In this document: piece by piece, positions 18,006 to 26,317 of the stretch
Layout of the letters: each line of letters opens with the position of its first letter
Numbering within the stretch: position 1 is the stretch's first letter
Assembly: GCF_022568815.1 (NCBI RefSeq)
Contig: NZ_JAKZHX010000011.1
Location: 186,001 to 250,000 of the forward strand
Source: Undibacterium paludis
GTDB lineage: Bacteria; Pseudomonadota; Gammaproteobacteria; Burkholderiales; Burkholderiaceae_D
Reading direction: 5' to 3'
DNA: 64,000 nucleotides
Translations under genes and position numbers: made by a program
Notes under the pieces: generated by a model
Told to the model about the DNA's origin: nothing
Seen by the model: the letters and a program-made list of their open reading frames with translations, nothing else
Databases searched by the model: none

Positions 18006-18040
18006 ATGTAAGTGTTGTATTCTATTGGTATGGGTGGTGA

Positions 18041-18529
18041 ATGATTGATCTGACAACTTCTGGTTTGGAAGATTACTGGGGTGAGGTGGCTCCCAGTGCC
18101 CCTTTCATCGTCGCCTCAATGGATGCAGTGGAGGATTGGGTGGTGGACCGCAACGGGGTTGTGGATACGGATCTGAGCTCACTGGTTACTGAATTGCCAG
18201 GCATGCTTGCACAAGTCCTGGAAGGCGGCTCTCAGGGGCAAAAAGCAGAATTTGTTGCTGACTTGATTGTGGTATTGGCTTACCTGCGTTCCTCAAAAGC
18301 ATTGCGTCTTATTCACTGGCTGGAAACCGAATTTCCTGGTTTCGATTTTTTACGCGAGGCCAGGCAGTTATATGAAGAAGGCGGGGTCGCGAGCATGGAC
18401 AGAGTTGCCTATAAATTGTTGATGGACAGATTGCGCTTTGCCAGTAAGACGGCTTTGCTGCAGACGGTATTTTCTCCTGAGCGCCTGCTGGCGGTACGTA
18501 ATGCTATTGAGCAGAATGTGAATAGATGA
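18041..18529 (+). CDS. icmW: IcmW-like adaptor protein (T4BSS)
   Basis: 162 aa, soluble, acidic. Segments match my memory of Legionella IcmW in order and spacing: DYWGEVAPSAPFIVASMDAVEDW (shown here only as the key words YW near 12, ME/MD-VEDW near 30) against KYWFEYLDP and FMESVENW; then LRLIHWLETEFPG against LRLLQAIDTVHPG; then LMDRLRFASKT against VFERLRLLSRV. IcmW pairs with IcmS and binds the DotL tail to load effectors. IncI conjugation systems do not carry it. The gene is divergent from dotA, the same arrangement as icmWX and icmV-dotA in Legionella. It overlaps the next gene by 4 bases. Confidence 0.62.
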   Translation: MIDLTTSGLEDYWGEVAPSAPFIVASMDAVEDWVVDRNGVVDTDLSSLVTELPGMLAQVLEGGSQGQKAEFVADLIVVLAYLRSSKALRLIHWLETEFPGFDFLREARQLYEEGGVASMDRVAYKLLMDRLRFASKTALLQTVFSPERLLAVRNAIEQNVNR

Positions 18530-19152
18530 TGCTTGCCCTTTTGCGTTTCTTGTTGTGTTCAGGTTTTTTGCTCGGTGCCTTATTGCCGGGCGTAAGCGTG
18601 GCTGACGGCATGTCTGGTGTGGGTGATTTGACGATCACGACACTTGATGTTTCAGCGCAGAAGATTTTGGCAGCCAATGGGGTCGTCGGTGCAACACAGG
18701 TTGACATGAGCCTTATCGATGATTGTGCCAAGAAAAAGAAGGACGCTGGCGATGACGCAAAAAAAGCAATGGCAACTTCATTGACGCCCAGCGACACTGC
18801 GAAAAAACTGAATGATAGCGTGAACGCCTGTTTTGCAAATATACAGATGATCTCCATGGCTTTCAATTTGCCGACCAGTTTTAGTTTTACTGAGCTGTTT
18901 GAGCAGATATTGAAACAACTCATCGAAAAACTGGTTGACGAGGTCATCATGAAAATATGTGCGGCGGCAACGGGTGCCTGGAATTCTGCAGTGGGTAATG
19001 CGATCAATACGATTAATTCCGGGATCAATCAGTCGGGTATTAATACCTTCGGTACTTTTGTCTCTGTTGGTAGTCCACCACCTGCACCGATGGCGCCTGC
19101 GTCTGTGGCTCCGGCGCCTGTCAGCCCACCTTCACCCATTCCAGGGCTGTAA
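18526..19152 (+). CDS. exported protein, first of a tandem paralogue pair
   Basis: 208 aa with a Sec signal peptide (LLRFLLCSGFLLGALLPG). A variable middle is followed by a highly conserved block (about residues 103-180): FNLPTSFSFT, QLIEKLVDEVIMKICAAATGAWNSA and NSGINQSGxNTFGTFVSVG (shown in parts). The tail is Pro/Ala-rich and ends IPGL. Not recognised as a known Dot/Icm protein; in Legionella the gene after icmW is icmX, a periplasmic protein about twice as long. The start overlaps the icmW-like stop (ATGA), so they are translationally coupled. See the paralogue at 19259. Confidence 0.72.
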   Translation: MMLALLRFLLCSGFLLGALLPGVSVADGMSGVGDLTITTLDVSAQKILAANGVVGATQVDMSLIDDCAKKKKDAGDDAKKAMATSLTPSDTAKKLNDSVNACFANIQMISMAFNLPTSFSFTELFEQILKQLIEKLVDEVIMKICAAATGAWNSAVGNAINTINSGINQSGINTFGTFVSVGSPPPAPMAPASVAPAPVSPPSPIPGL

Positions 19153-19258
19153 CGGGATTGTCGAGGGATGACTGGGGTGGTTTTGTAGTGATAAGTATGT
19201 AGCATGTCGGCATGCTGGCATGGGTCAGCACAATGATTGAAAAGTAAGGAGCTTAGGA

Positions 19259-19909
19259 ATGCGAGAAGTGATGAAAAAAACCATTTGCCGGACATTGATC
19301 CTTGCGATGTCAGTCATGCCTGTTCTTGCCAGTGCTGACAGTGTCATTACAGTTGGTGCAGTTGGATCAGTCGATTCACCCCTGGTTACGATTGATGTCA
19401 ATACGCAGAAAGCCATGCGTGCTGCACAAACATTTGGGTCAAACGAAGTGAAGGCTCGTACCTTGAACAATTGCGGAACTTTGGTCGATAAGGCAATGAG
19501 CGATGCGGGTAAGAACGTGGCTGTCGCGGCGGCACCTGGCGATCCAGTCAAAAAGTTTAATGACTCCATTAATTCCTGCCTGGATAACATTCAGACGATT
19601 TCGATGCTGTTCAATTTACCGACCAGTTTCAGCTTCACTGCTGCATTTGAAGCAATTCTGAATCAGCTTATCGAAAAACTGGTGAGTGAAATCATCATGA
19701 AAATCTGTGCAGCTGCAACTGGTGCATGGAATAGCGCGGTGAATAATGCGGTCAATACCGTCAATTCCGGCATCAATCAATCAGGCGTCAATACATTTGG
19801 TACTTTTGTCAGTGTCGGCACAGGTAGTCCACCACCACCAGCGCCGAAGGCGCCTGCACCTATGGCACCGGCACCTATGAAATCTCTGTCGACCATCCCA
19901 GGCTTATGA
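19259..19909 (+). CDS. exported protein, second of the tandem paralogue pair
   Basis: 216 aa with a Sec signal peptide (ICRTLILAMSVMPVLASA). It shares the middle and C-terminal block with the protein at 18526: DVN/DVS-QK, two conserved Cys spaced alike, FNLPTSFSFT, IMKICAAATGAWNSAV and SGINQSGVNTFGTFVSVG. It too ends in a Pro/Ala-rich tail with IPGL. AAGGAG at 19246-19251 supports ATG 19259. The family is unknown to me. The pair appears to have arisen by tandem duplication with divergence of the front third. Confidence 0.72.
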   Translation: MREVMKKTICRTLILAMSVMPVLASADSVITVGAVGSVDSPLVTIDVNTQKAMRAAQTFGSNEVKARTLNNCGTLVDKAMSDAGKNVAVAAAPGDPVKKFNDSINSCLDNIQTISMLFNLPTSFSFTAAFEAILNQLIEKLVSEIIMKICAAATGAWNSAVNNAVNTVNSGINQSGVNTFGTFVSVGTGSPPPPAPKAPAPMAPAPMKSLSTIPGL

Positions 19910-19923
19910 GTAAAGGCTAAGCG

Positions 19924-21093
19924 ATGAAAAACTTGAACAAAAAAATTGTGGCAATAGCGGTTTCCTGCACGCTGGCATTGCCAGTGGCTTTATATCCTTT
20001 GCGTGCGTATGCCTGTTGTGGTGATGGTGCAATTGCCGCTGCGGGGGCAATCACGGCTGGCGGTACTGTCGCCGGTGCGATAGCAACGGCTGCTGCCGGC
20101 ATTATTGCCGCCATGACGGAAATTGTGGAACTGCAGATATTGCCCGAAATCTGGGGAGCCGGCGCCAAGGTCAAGGCAGCTGTTGAAATGAATGGTGCCA
20201 GGGCTAAGGTGCTGGCAGAGGGAAAGATAGCAGTTGATGGCGATATCAAGATCAACGAAGCAGCCGCTATTGCCCTCTTGAATGTACGCGATCCCATGTT
20301 GAATGGTCAGCGTAATTGTTACGACCTGGCTTCTTCAACCACCCTGGGTTCTGCAGTGGCCGGGGTTTCTCCCAATTCACAGAGTGTGCAGGAGAAAGTG
20401 AATTACTTCCGCAATGGTTCACCAGATATCCGTACTGAAATGGCCAAGCGCTATCAGGACGATATGACCTATATGGACAGCTCCGCCGAAGGCAAGCGTT
20501 ACTACCAGGCACCGGTCAATGCTTCCAAGACCGTGCTGGCGTCAGCAGACCAGCCACTGGATGATGCCGGTGTGATTGCAGCGTCCCGCTTTGCCATCAA
20601 CGTCGTCGGTGAACCTCCCAATACACCTGCCAATGTGGCTGAAATTTCCAAAACTGCAGCTGGCAAGCAATGGCTGTCAGCAAACAACACCTACGCTGCC
20701 CGTGCATCCGTTCCCCTGGCAACGATGGAAAATGGAGCGCTGATGCGCAAGGTGGATCCTAGTTTAACGCCAGAATCGATGGGCGTGGTAGCACCAGGGC
20801 TGACGGCCTTGTCGCCTTTGCAGGCCATGAAATTATTCGTGGAAAACCGCTTTGTTGACCAGTCCTGGTATCTGACCTTGTCACAATACAATACCAACGG
20901 GTTGTTGCGCGAACTGAATAAGATGATGGCATTCAAGAGCTGGATGGACTATCAATCCTATGTGCAACAGGAGCGTGTAGAGCAAAACCTGGCAACGCAA
21001 GTGGCCATACTGAATGAAATCGCTGTCAGCCTCAATCCAAATTACACGAAAAATCGTGAAATGGCTATACGTGCGATTGGTAGCACTCCCTAA
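19924..21093 (+). CDS. exported T4BSS-region protein with LPEIWGAGAKV module
   Basis: 389 aa with a signal peptide ending near YACCGDG. A Gly/Ala-rich hydrophobic stretch (residues about 37-64) is followed by ILPEIWGAGAKV and EMNGARAKVLAEG, then a largely helical domain rich in Gln and Asn with Cys in QRNCYDL. The first 100 residues are clearly related to the start of the next gene's product. The plan (signal peptide, helical bundle) is reminiscent of VirB5/TraC-like pilus proteins, but I cannot support that by motif. It follows the tandem pair after 14 bases and is part of the same run. Confidence 0.7.
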   Translation: MKNLNKKIVAIAVSCTLALPVALYPLRAYACCGDGAIAAAGAITAGGTVAGAIATAAAGIIAAMTEIVELQILPEIWGAGAKVKAAVEMNGARAKVLAEGKIAVDGDIKINEAAAIALLNVRDPMLNGQRNCYDLASSTTLGSAVAGVSPNSQSVQEKVNYFRNGSPDIRTEMAKRYQDDMTYMDSSAEGKRYYQAPVNASKTVLASADQPLDDAGVIAASRFAINVVGEPPNTPANVAEISKTAAGKQWLSANNTYAARASVPLATMENGALMRKVDPSLTPESMGVVAPGLTALSPLQAMKLFVENRFVDQSWYLTLSQYNTNGLLRELNKMMAFKSWMDYQSYVQQERVEQNLATQVAILNEIAVSLNPNYTKNREMAIRAIGSTP

Positions 21094-21119
21094 TCGACGC
21101 ACTGAAAATTACACCAACC

Positions 21120-22781
21120 ATGCGCATGTTTTTCAATAAACAAGAATTGCAGCCACAACCCGCCGCCAGGAAAAGTGTTCCTCGGCGCTATGTCTGGTCG
21201 TTGTTGAGTTTTTTGCTGCTCCCCCTGTTTTTTGCGTCCCGGTCGGTATGGGCGTTTTATTGTTGTGAGGTCTGGTCCCCTGCCATGCTGGCGGGTATAT
21301 CTGAAGCAACGGGGACTATTCTGGCAGCGATTTCAGCAGCAGTGGCTTCGTTTACATTGGCACTCAATGGCTTGGTCAACTATCAGGTTTTGCCAGAAAT
21401 TTGGGGGGCCGGGGCCAAGGTTGCGGCAGCCATAGAGATGAATGGTGCGCGTAATAAAGTTGCCAGTGATGGTGAAGCTTCAACACTGCAGGGAAAATCT
21501 TTCCTGTATGGGTCCCAGGTGGGCCTGAGCGTCAGTCCGCCAAAAGGGCCGCAGGAAGCAGCGACAGCGGCCTTGGTCAAGAACATGGGGAGTGATCATC
21601 CAGCCAGGGTCTGTAACGAACTGGTGGCGCAGACACAGGTTACGCCGCTGACTTCTTCCGGCACTGCGATTGCTGCAGATGCGATGAATACGCGTATCGT
21701 CAACAGTATGCGAACTTCGCGCATGGCGGATGCTGAAGCCAGCTACAATCGCCATTCCACTTCATACTGCAGTTTGTCTGATGTCTTTAACGGCATCTGC
21801 TACGCAGCTGCGGCAGATCACATGCAAAACCTGGATGTGATGCCTCCTGGTTATAACCAGGACGGGGAGACTAGGACTACGCAGTTGTCTGAAGAAGAAA
21901 AACGTGCTGCCATGATCTGGTCAGAAAATGTCCTTGGCATGGGCAATTACCCGGCGATGGATTATTCCGAAGATACCTATAACTCGGACACCAGAAAGGC
22001 ATTTTCGGGCAGTAATAATGTGGTCCAGGCGCGTATGAGTACCGTGGCGCATTCCCTGAATTCCCAGATCGCCCGCCGCAGCAAAGTGGTGGTGGCTTTT
22101 AATGCAGATAATTCTGCCCGTGCTGACGTGGCCAACCAGATTGCCGACGCCAATCCCAACCTGGACCCTGCCGCAACGACAACTGGTGCACCGGAAACTC
22201 AATCAAGATGCGCTGCCAGCATGGACTTTGCGCAGTACGAAAAAATGGGTAAGGCTGATGTCAACACCGCAATCAACAACTCTTTCGCCAACGCTGATTC
22301 TGGTACTCCTTTGCTCAATTTCGGTGTCTCCAGATCAGCCTGGCATTACTATGCCTATGTAGAGTCGACCAAAAATCCTACGGCGGTCAGTTCTGCTGGC
22401 TATTACGGTTTATATCAGATGGGGGTCGGTGCTTTGGCTGACGTCGGTATGAGCGGCTTGATGCCAACGGCTGTTTTCGATCCCTATCAGAATGCGATAG
22501 CGGCCAAGAAATACGCAATAGCCAATATTGCTGCGTTTTCCAGTACCTTTCCGAATGGCGTCAAAGGTGTGCCGCCAGTTTTCGTCCTGTATGGCATGCA
22601 CAATATGGGGGCAGCTGGTTTCAAACAGATTTATGACAATATTACTACCGGCGCTCCTCTGTCTGCCGCGCGCAAAAAAGCGATACAAGGCAATATGAGC
22701 CCACGTGTTCCACTGGATCAGATCAATGGTCAGATGTACTGGGAATTCTGGCGCAAGAAGTTTGGCGCGAATGCCTGCTAG
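21120..22781 (+). CDS. fusion: LPEIWGAGAKV module plus C-terminal lytic transglycosylase
   Basis: 553 aa. A long signal region (residues about 20-45) ends near FYCCEVW. The next segment repeats the module of the preceding protein: hydrophobic Ala-rich stretch, VLPEIWGAGAKV, AIEMNGARNKV. The middle (about 150-360) is polar with Cys in ARVCNEL and SYCSLSD. The C-terminal 190 residues are an SLT-type transglycosylase: catalytic E415 in YVESTKNP, then SSAGYYGLYQM, and an FVLYGMHNMG motif. It probably places glycan-cutting activity on a structural protein in the periplasm. No clear Shine-Dalgarno site before ATG 21120; ATG 21126 is an alternative. Confidence 0.78.
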   Translation: MRMFFNKQELQPQPAARKSVPRRYVWSLLSFLLLPLFFASRSVWAFYCCEVWSPAMLAGISEATGTILAAISAAVASFTLALNGLVNYQVLPEIWGAGAKVAAAIEMNGARNKVASDGEASTLQGKSFLYGSQVGLSVSPPKGPQEAATAALVKNMGSDHPARVCNELVAQTQVTPLTSSGTAIAADAMNTRIVNSMRTSRMADAEASYNRHSTSYCSLSDVFNGICYAAAADHMQNLDVMPPGYNQDGETRTTQLSEEEKRAAMIWSENVLGMGNYPAMDYSEDTYNSDTRKAFSGSNNVVQARMSTVAHSLNSQIARRSKVVVAFNADNSARADVANQIADANPNLDPAATTTGAPETQSRCAASMDFAQYEKMGKADVNTAINNSFANADSGTPLLNFGVSRSAWHYYAYVESTKNPTAVSSAGYYGLYQMGVGALADVGMSGLMPTAVFDPYQNAIAAKKYAIANIAAFSSTFPNGVKGVPPVFVLYGMHNMGAAGFKQIYDNITTGAPLSAARKKAIQGNMSPRVPLDQINGQMYWEFWRKKFGANAC

Positions 22782-22823
22782 AGCGCAGCGTGAAAATCCA
22801 AATGAGATAATCCTGTCAGAACT

Positions 22824-23465
22824 ATGAAAAAATTTTTGATCACCGTCATGCTGTCCGGCAGCGTCTGTTCCAGTCAGGCAGCAGATGCCATCAAAGTCGG
22901 GCATGAAGTAAAATCTGCCGCTGGCATCGAAAAGATTGTCGCTGTGACGGCTAGCGGTGCGGATAGCTACTGGATTTCCAGCTTTGTACGCGATGGCAAT
23001 TGTCCTGAAAATTCAGGTAAATGCGGCAACGATGGAATTACCGTGCGCGCACCTGGTGGTGTCGCAAGCATATCAGTTGAAGATGCTAGCAATACAAGCG
23101 GGTTCTTCTCACAGAACAAAAACCCTGTTGCCGTGGTCATCGTGCCGTCAAACAAAGCCGGATATGCCTATGCCTCAGCAGAAGTGTTCATCTTCTCTGC
23201 AGACAAGAAACCGGTCAATGTACTTAAAACCGCGCCGGTCCTGCTCAATAACCTGGAAGGGGCTGCCTGTGAAGGCAAAAAACTCTGCGCGGACAGCAAG
23301 CTGACGGTGGTTTTTCTTGCCAGCGCAGCAAATGAATATCCTGATGTGCAATTGCGACAATCTGGTACTACTGTCAATGCAAGTGCCAATGGTCTGGAAA
23401 AACTGGACAGGACTTTTTCTTTTTCATTTGATGCACAAAGCAAACGGTATATAGCAAAAAAATGA
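22824..23465 (+). CDS. hypothetical periplasmic protein
   Basis: 213 aa. Sec signal peptide (MKKFLITVMLSGSVCSSQAA). Four further Cys occur as two close pairs (NCPENSGKC, ACEGKKLC), suggesting disulfides that could be handled by the DsbC-like protein of this region. Mostly short strands; no domain recognised. Overlaps the next gene by 4 bases (ATGA), so it is part of the operon. Confidence 0.68.
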   Translation: MKKFLITVMLSGSVCSSQAADAIKVGHEVKSAAGIEKIVAVTASGADSYWISSFVRDGNCPENSGKCGNDGITVRAPGGVASISVEDASNTSGFFSQNKNPVAVVIVPSNKAGYAYASAEVFIFSADKKPVNVLKTAPVLLNNLEGAACEGKKLCADSKLTVVFLASAANEYPDVQLRQSGTTVNASANGLEKLDRTFSFSFDAQSKRYIAKK

Positions 23466-24181
23466 TGCACATATCTTTACGTCAATTGCTGGTACTGGCA
23501 TGCGCAGTTTTCCTGATGCAGAATCAGGCTTGCGCGCAATTGGCTATCGGGCAAGAACCGGGTGAAGATAACCCCTGGTTTTCATACTATATTATCGACA
23601 AGATTGCCAAAAGCCAGCCGGAAGCTGAAAGAAAATCACAGCTGAAAGAAGCTGAAGCAGTCAAGAAAATAGATACCTCACTGGCTTATGCCTATCCCAA
23701 GCTGGCAGGTCTGCGACCACAGGGGGTAATAGCAGGTGAGCGCGACAAGCGTTATGCCATGATCTACAGGAAGATGGCTCTGTTCGCCGCCAATGACCAG
23801 GTCGTGTCAGCGCAGATCCTGTTTTACACAGCGGTACGCCTGAAGCAGGCCGATCAGGCAAGGGGTGTTGCGCTTGATCTGCCATACCTGGGATTGCATC
23901 ACTTTCTCTATAACGCACTTTGTGTTGACAGTATTCATGATGGCGCAGATGATCAGGTCGTGTGCAGGTTGATACATGCTTCTGCGGATCGGGCGCAAAG
24001 TGAGTTAAAGAATGACAAATTGAAGCAATACATTAACTGGGCCGCTCTGGGTCTTGGCTTTGACGACAAAGTCGCCTATGAATCAGGAGTGTTCCTGATG
24101 GAAAAAGAAAATCCTTCACGGCAGGAAAAAGACATCATCAAATCCATACTCAAACCATTGTTGAAAAAAAATGCGGGCTAA
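23462..24181 (+). CDS. hypothetical exported helical protein
   Basis: 239 aa. Signal peptide up to about CAQ (LLVLACAVFLMQNQACAQ). The mature part is helical and charged, with two Cys (NALCVDS and QVVCRLI) that could pair. No family recognised. It overlaps the upstream gene by 4 bases and the M23 gene by 11 bases, which indicates tight coupling within the secretion operon. Confidence 0.68.
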   Translation: MMHISLRQLLVLACAVFLMQNQACAQLAIGQEPGEDNPWFSYYIIDKIAKSQPEAERKSQLKEAEAVKKIDTSLAYAYPKLAGLRPQGVIAGERDKRYAMIYRKMALFAANDQVVSAQILFYTAVRLKQADQARGVALDLPYLGLHHFLYNALCVDSIHDGADDQVVCRLIHASADRAQSELKNDKLKQYINWAALGLGFDDKVAYESGVFLMEKENPSRQEKDIIKSILKPLLKKNAG

Positions 24182-25274
24182 ATTTTCTTTGAGATCGTCT
24201 ACGCTACTGGCTGTTACCTGCGCAACCCTGCTTGCACAGAATCCAGCGATGGCGGCGGCTTGTCTGCAAACAGTCGTCAAGTCAGGTTCGCTGGTTATCA
24301 GCAGTCCGTTTGGATGGCGTTTTGGCGCCAACCCCAATGGCAAAGGCAAATGGCAATTCCATTACGGGACAGATTTTTCCAAGAAAGCCCTGCCTGATCC
24401 TATGGTTGTTGCACCTATTGAAGGCAAGTATATGGCCTATTCCGGGTTGGGCCAATGCGGAAACATGGTGGTGATCCAGCAGCCAGATGGATTGTCGGCA
24501 AAGTTTTGCCATCTGAAAAACTTTGAGCCTGATGCCAGTGGAAAACCAAGAGTCAATGGTTCGACCATCAGTGTTGGTGACAAGATAGGAGTTCCTTCCA
24601 ATACCGGCATTTTGCCAAATCCCGAGCATATTCACCTTGAGGTCATCACCAAAGGAGACCCTTCGCAGACTTCGGCATTCCGTATCCCGCCACCTTTTTG
24701 TGGCGGCGTCTCATTTTCTTATCAAGCGGCGGTTGACACGCCCGACAGAAAACCCCCCTTGAGTCTGATACGGCCCGCCGGGGCAACAAAGGACAATGTC
24801 TACGGCGCAGGGGACAAGAATTTCGACAAAGCTTTCTATGATCAGTACATGGTACAGAATGCGACGACTGGCACCATACCAAGCTCCGCCATTGCCAATT
24901 CAAATACTACGACCAACGTTGATCTGGCCAAAATGAACCAGTCTGGAGCGAATGCTTCAAAGCAGCCCGTCATACCAGCTCCTGTCCTGGCAGAAGAAAT
25001 GTCTTTTTCTGAGATGATAGGGAGCGAAGCAAGGAAACGTTTCGGATCTGAGCAATGGTATTCTGAACTGGCGCAGAAAGCAGAGCTGCCTTTGTATTAT
25101 GACTTGGCGGTAATGACTGCCTACCAGATTTACATGCAATATCAAAAGCAGGAAGTGGCTGAAAATATTGTTCAGTTATCTGCCACCAGAACGGCGTTGC
25201 TAAACGAAGTTGCCAGTCAGATCAAGGTGAAGAAATTGCGTGACCCTGCGCTGCTTAGCATTGCACCGAAGTGA
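24171..25274 (+). CDS. M23 (LytM-like) metallopeptidase
   Basis: 367 aa with a signal peptide to about AMAA. The M23 fold is at residues 40-160: SSPFGWRFG, H64-YGT-D68 (first two zinc ligands), VVAPIEGKYM, FCHLKNF, and the final H153-I-H155-LEV. All canonical ligands are kept, so it may be an active peptidoglycan endopeptidase. The C-terminal 200 residues are helical and specific to this protein. Its likely role is opening the wall for the secretion channel. ATG 24171 overlaps the previous gene. Confidence 0.82.
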   Translation: MRAKFSLRSSTLLAVTCATLLAQNPAMAAACLQTVVKSGSLVISSPFGWRFGANPNGKGKWQFHYGTDFSKKALPDPMVVAPIEGKYMAYSGLGQCGNMVVIQQPDGLSAKFCHLKNFEPDASGKPRVNGSTISVGDKIGVPSNTGILPNPEHIHLEVITKGDPSQTSAFRIPPPFCGGVSFSYQAAVDTPDRKPPLSLIRPAGATKDNVYGAGDKNFDKAFYDQYMVQNATTGTIPSSAIANSNTTTNVDLAKMNQSGANASKQPVIPAPVLAEEMSFSEMIGSEARKRFGSEQWYSELAQKAELPLYYDLAVMTAYQIYMQYQKQEVAENIVQLSATRTALLNEVASQIKVKKLRDPALLSIAPK

Positions 25275-25282
25275 TACAAGAC

Positions 25283-26317
25283 ATGACCATGAGCCTCAAT
25301 AAGCAATCTGTATTGCAAATGCTGTTGATATCTGGCCTGCTCGGTGGTCTGACCTGGCCTGTTTTTGCATCGGCGCAATTGGCGGACGACCTGACGCAAA
25401 TGGATGCGCCAGCGGCACGAAAAAAGGCTGTTGACGAACAGTCAAAGTTAATGAACCAGCGCGTCAAAGAAAAACTGAGACCCGACGATGCGAAAAAATA
25501 TCAGGCTGCGATAGATCAGTTGCAGAAGCAAAATGGTGCAGAGATTGCGCAGTCGATGGAAGACAGTCATGCCAAAAAAATGGCGGCGATGCCGGCAGAA
25601 CGTCGAAAAATCGTAGAAAATTTCAGGAATTACTACGATACCCAGATGAAAACCATCGATGCCGATCCAGGCTATAACCCTTTGAACGCAGCTCTGGATA
25701 AATTGCACGCCCATCTGCTGGGATTGGACCGTGGCGATAACAAGGTAATGAGTCCGCAACAAAAGGCTTACTTTGAACACCGGGAAGCTCAATTGCGGCA
25801 AAAGTACACCGATCCGTTGCAACAGGAAAAGAACAGGCGCATGCTAGAAGAGGCGAACGCCTACATGAAAGCCAATCTCGACAGGCAGGCAGAGTATGGG
25901 AAAAATTTCAACGAGACGTCAAAAGTAGGCGGTCAGACCATGGCCATTCCTTTGCCACTGTCAGCCCTGCAGTCAAACTGGCTGGTACAGAAGATGGCAA
26001 AAGATGAACCTGCTACTTACACACCCAGAGCTTCCGCCCTGCCGCCCGGAACTGCCGAAGCGGTCAAGGCACAGCTTGAGGATTTCTCTCGTCAATTACG
26101 CAAGAATAAAAACTATATCCCGAAAGAGCCCTTTGGTCCCGGTGGCCGCTACAGCTCTGTAGCGGTAACCAAGCCCGATGCGGCGGCGTCTGCAGTCAGT
26201 CCCACGGTGAATGAGGGTAAGCTGGCACCCGCCAGTGCCGTCAAGGCAGCAGATGCAGAAAAAAACAAGGCGCAAGAAGCGCCTGTGCGCAAGCCTTTGG
26301 GAATTCCGGGCTTGTAA
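25283..26317 (+). CDS. exported coiled-coil-like protein ending IPGL
   Basis: About 344 aa. Signal peptide (VLQMLLISGLLGGLTWPVFASAQ region). The middle (residues 40-240) is a charged helical region rich in Lys, Glu, Gln and Met, likely coiled coil. The tail is Ala/Pro/Lys-rich and ends LGIPGL, the same last four residues as the two proteins at 18526 and 19259. Not recognised. Start is uncertain: GTG 25271 overlaps the M23 stop, ATG 25283 and ATG 25289 follow. It is the last gene of the long plus-strand run. Confidence 0.68.
   Translation: MTMSLNKQSVLQMLLISGLLGGLTWPVFASAQLADDLTQMDAPAARKKAVDEQSKLMNQRVKEKLRPDDAKKYQAAIDQLQKQNGAEIAQSMEDSHAKKMAAMPAERRKIVENFRNYYDTQMKTIDADPGYNPLNAALDKLHAHLLGLDRGDNKVMSPQQKAYFEHREAQLRQKYTDPLQQEKNRRMLEEANAYMKANLDRQAEYGKNFNETSKVGGQTMAIPLPLSALQSNWLVQKMAKDEPATYTPRASALPPGTAEAVKAQLEDFSRQLRKNKNYIPKEPFGPGGRYSSVAVTKPDAAASAVSPTVNEGKLAPASAVKAADAEKNKAQEAPVRKPLGIPGL

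Noticed and set aside
2971..26317. Conjugative plasmid or ICE interpretation
   Set aside because: No relaxase, oriT, integrase, partition or replication gene could be found in the window, so mobility cannot be supported, though it is not excluded outside.
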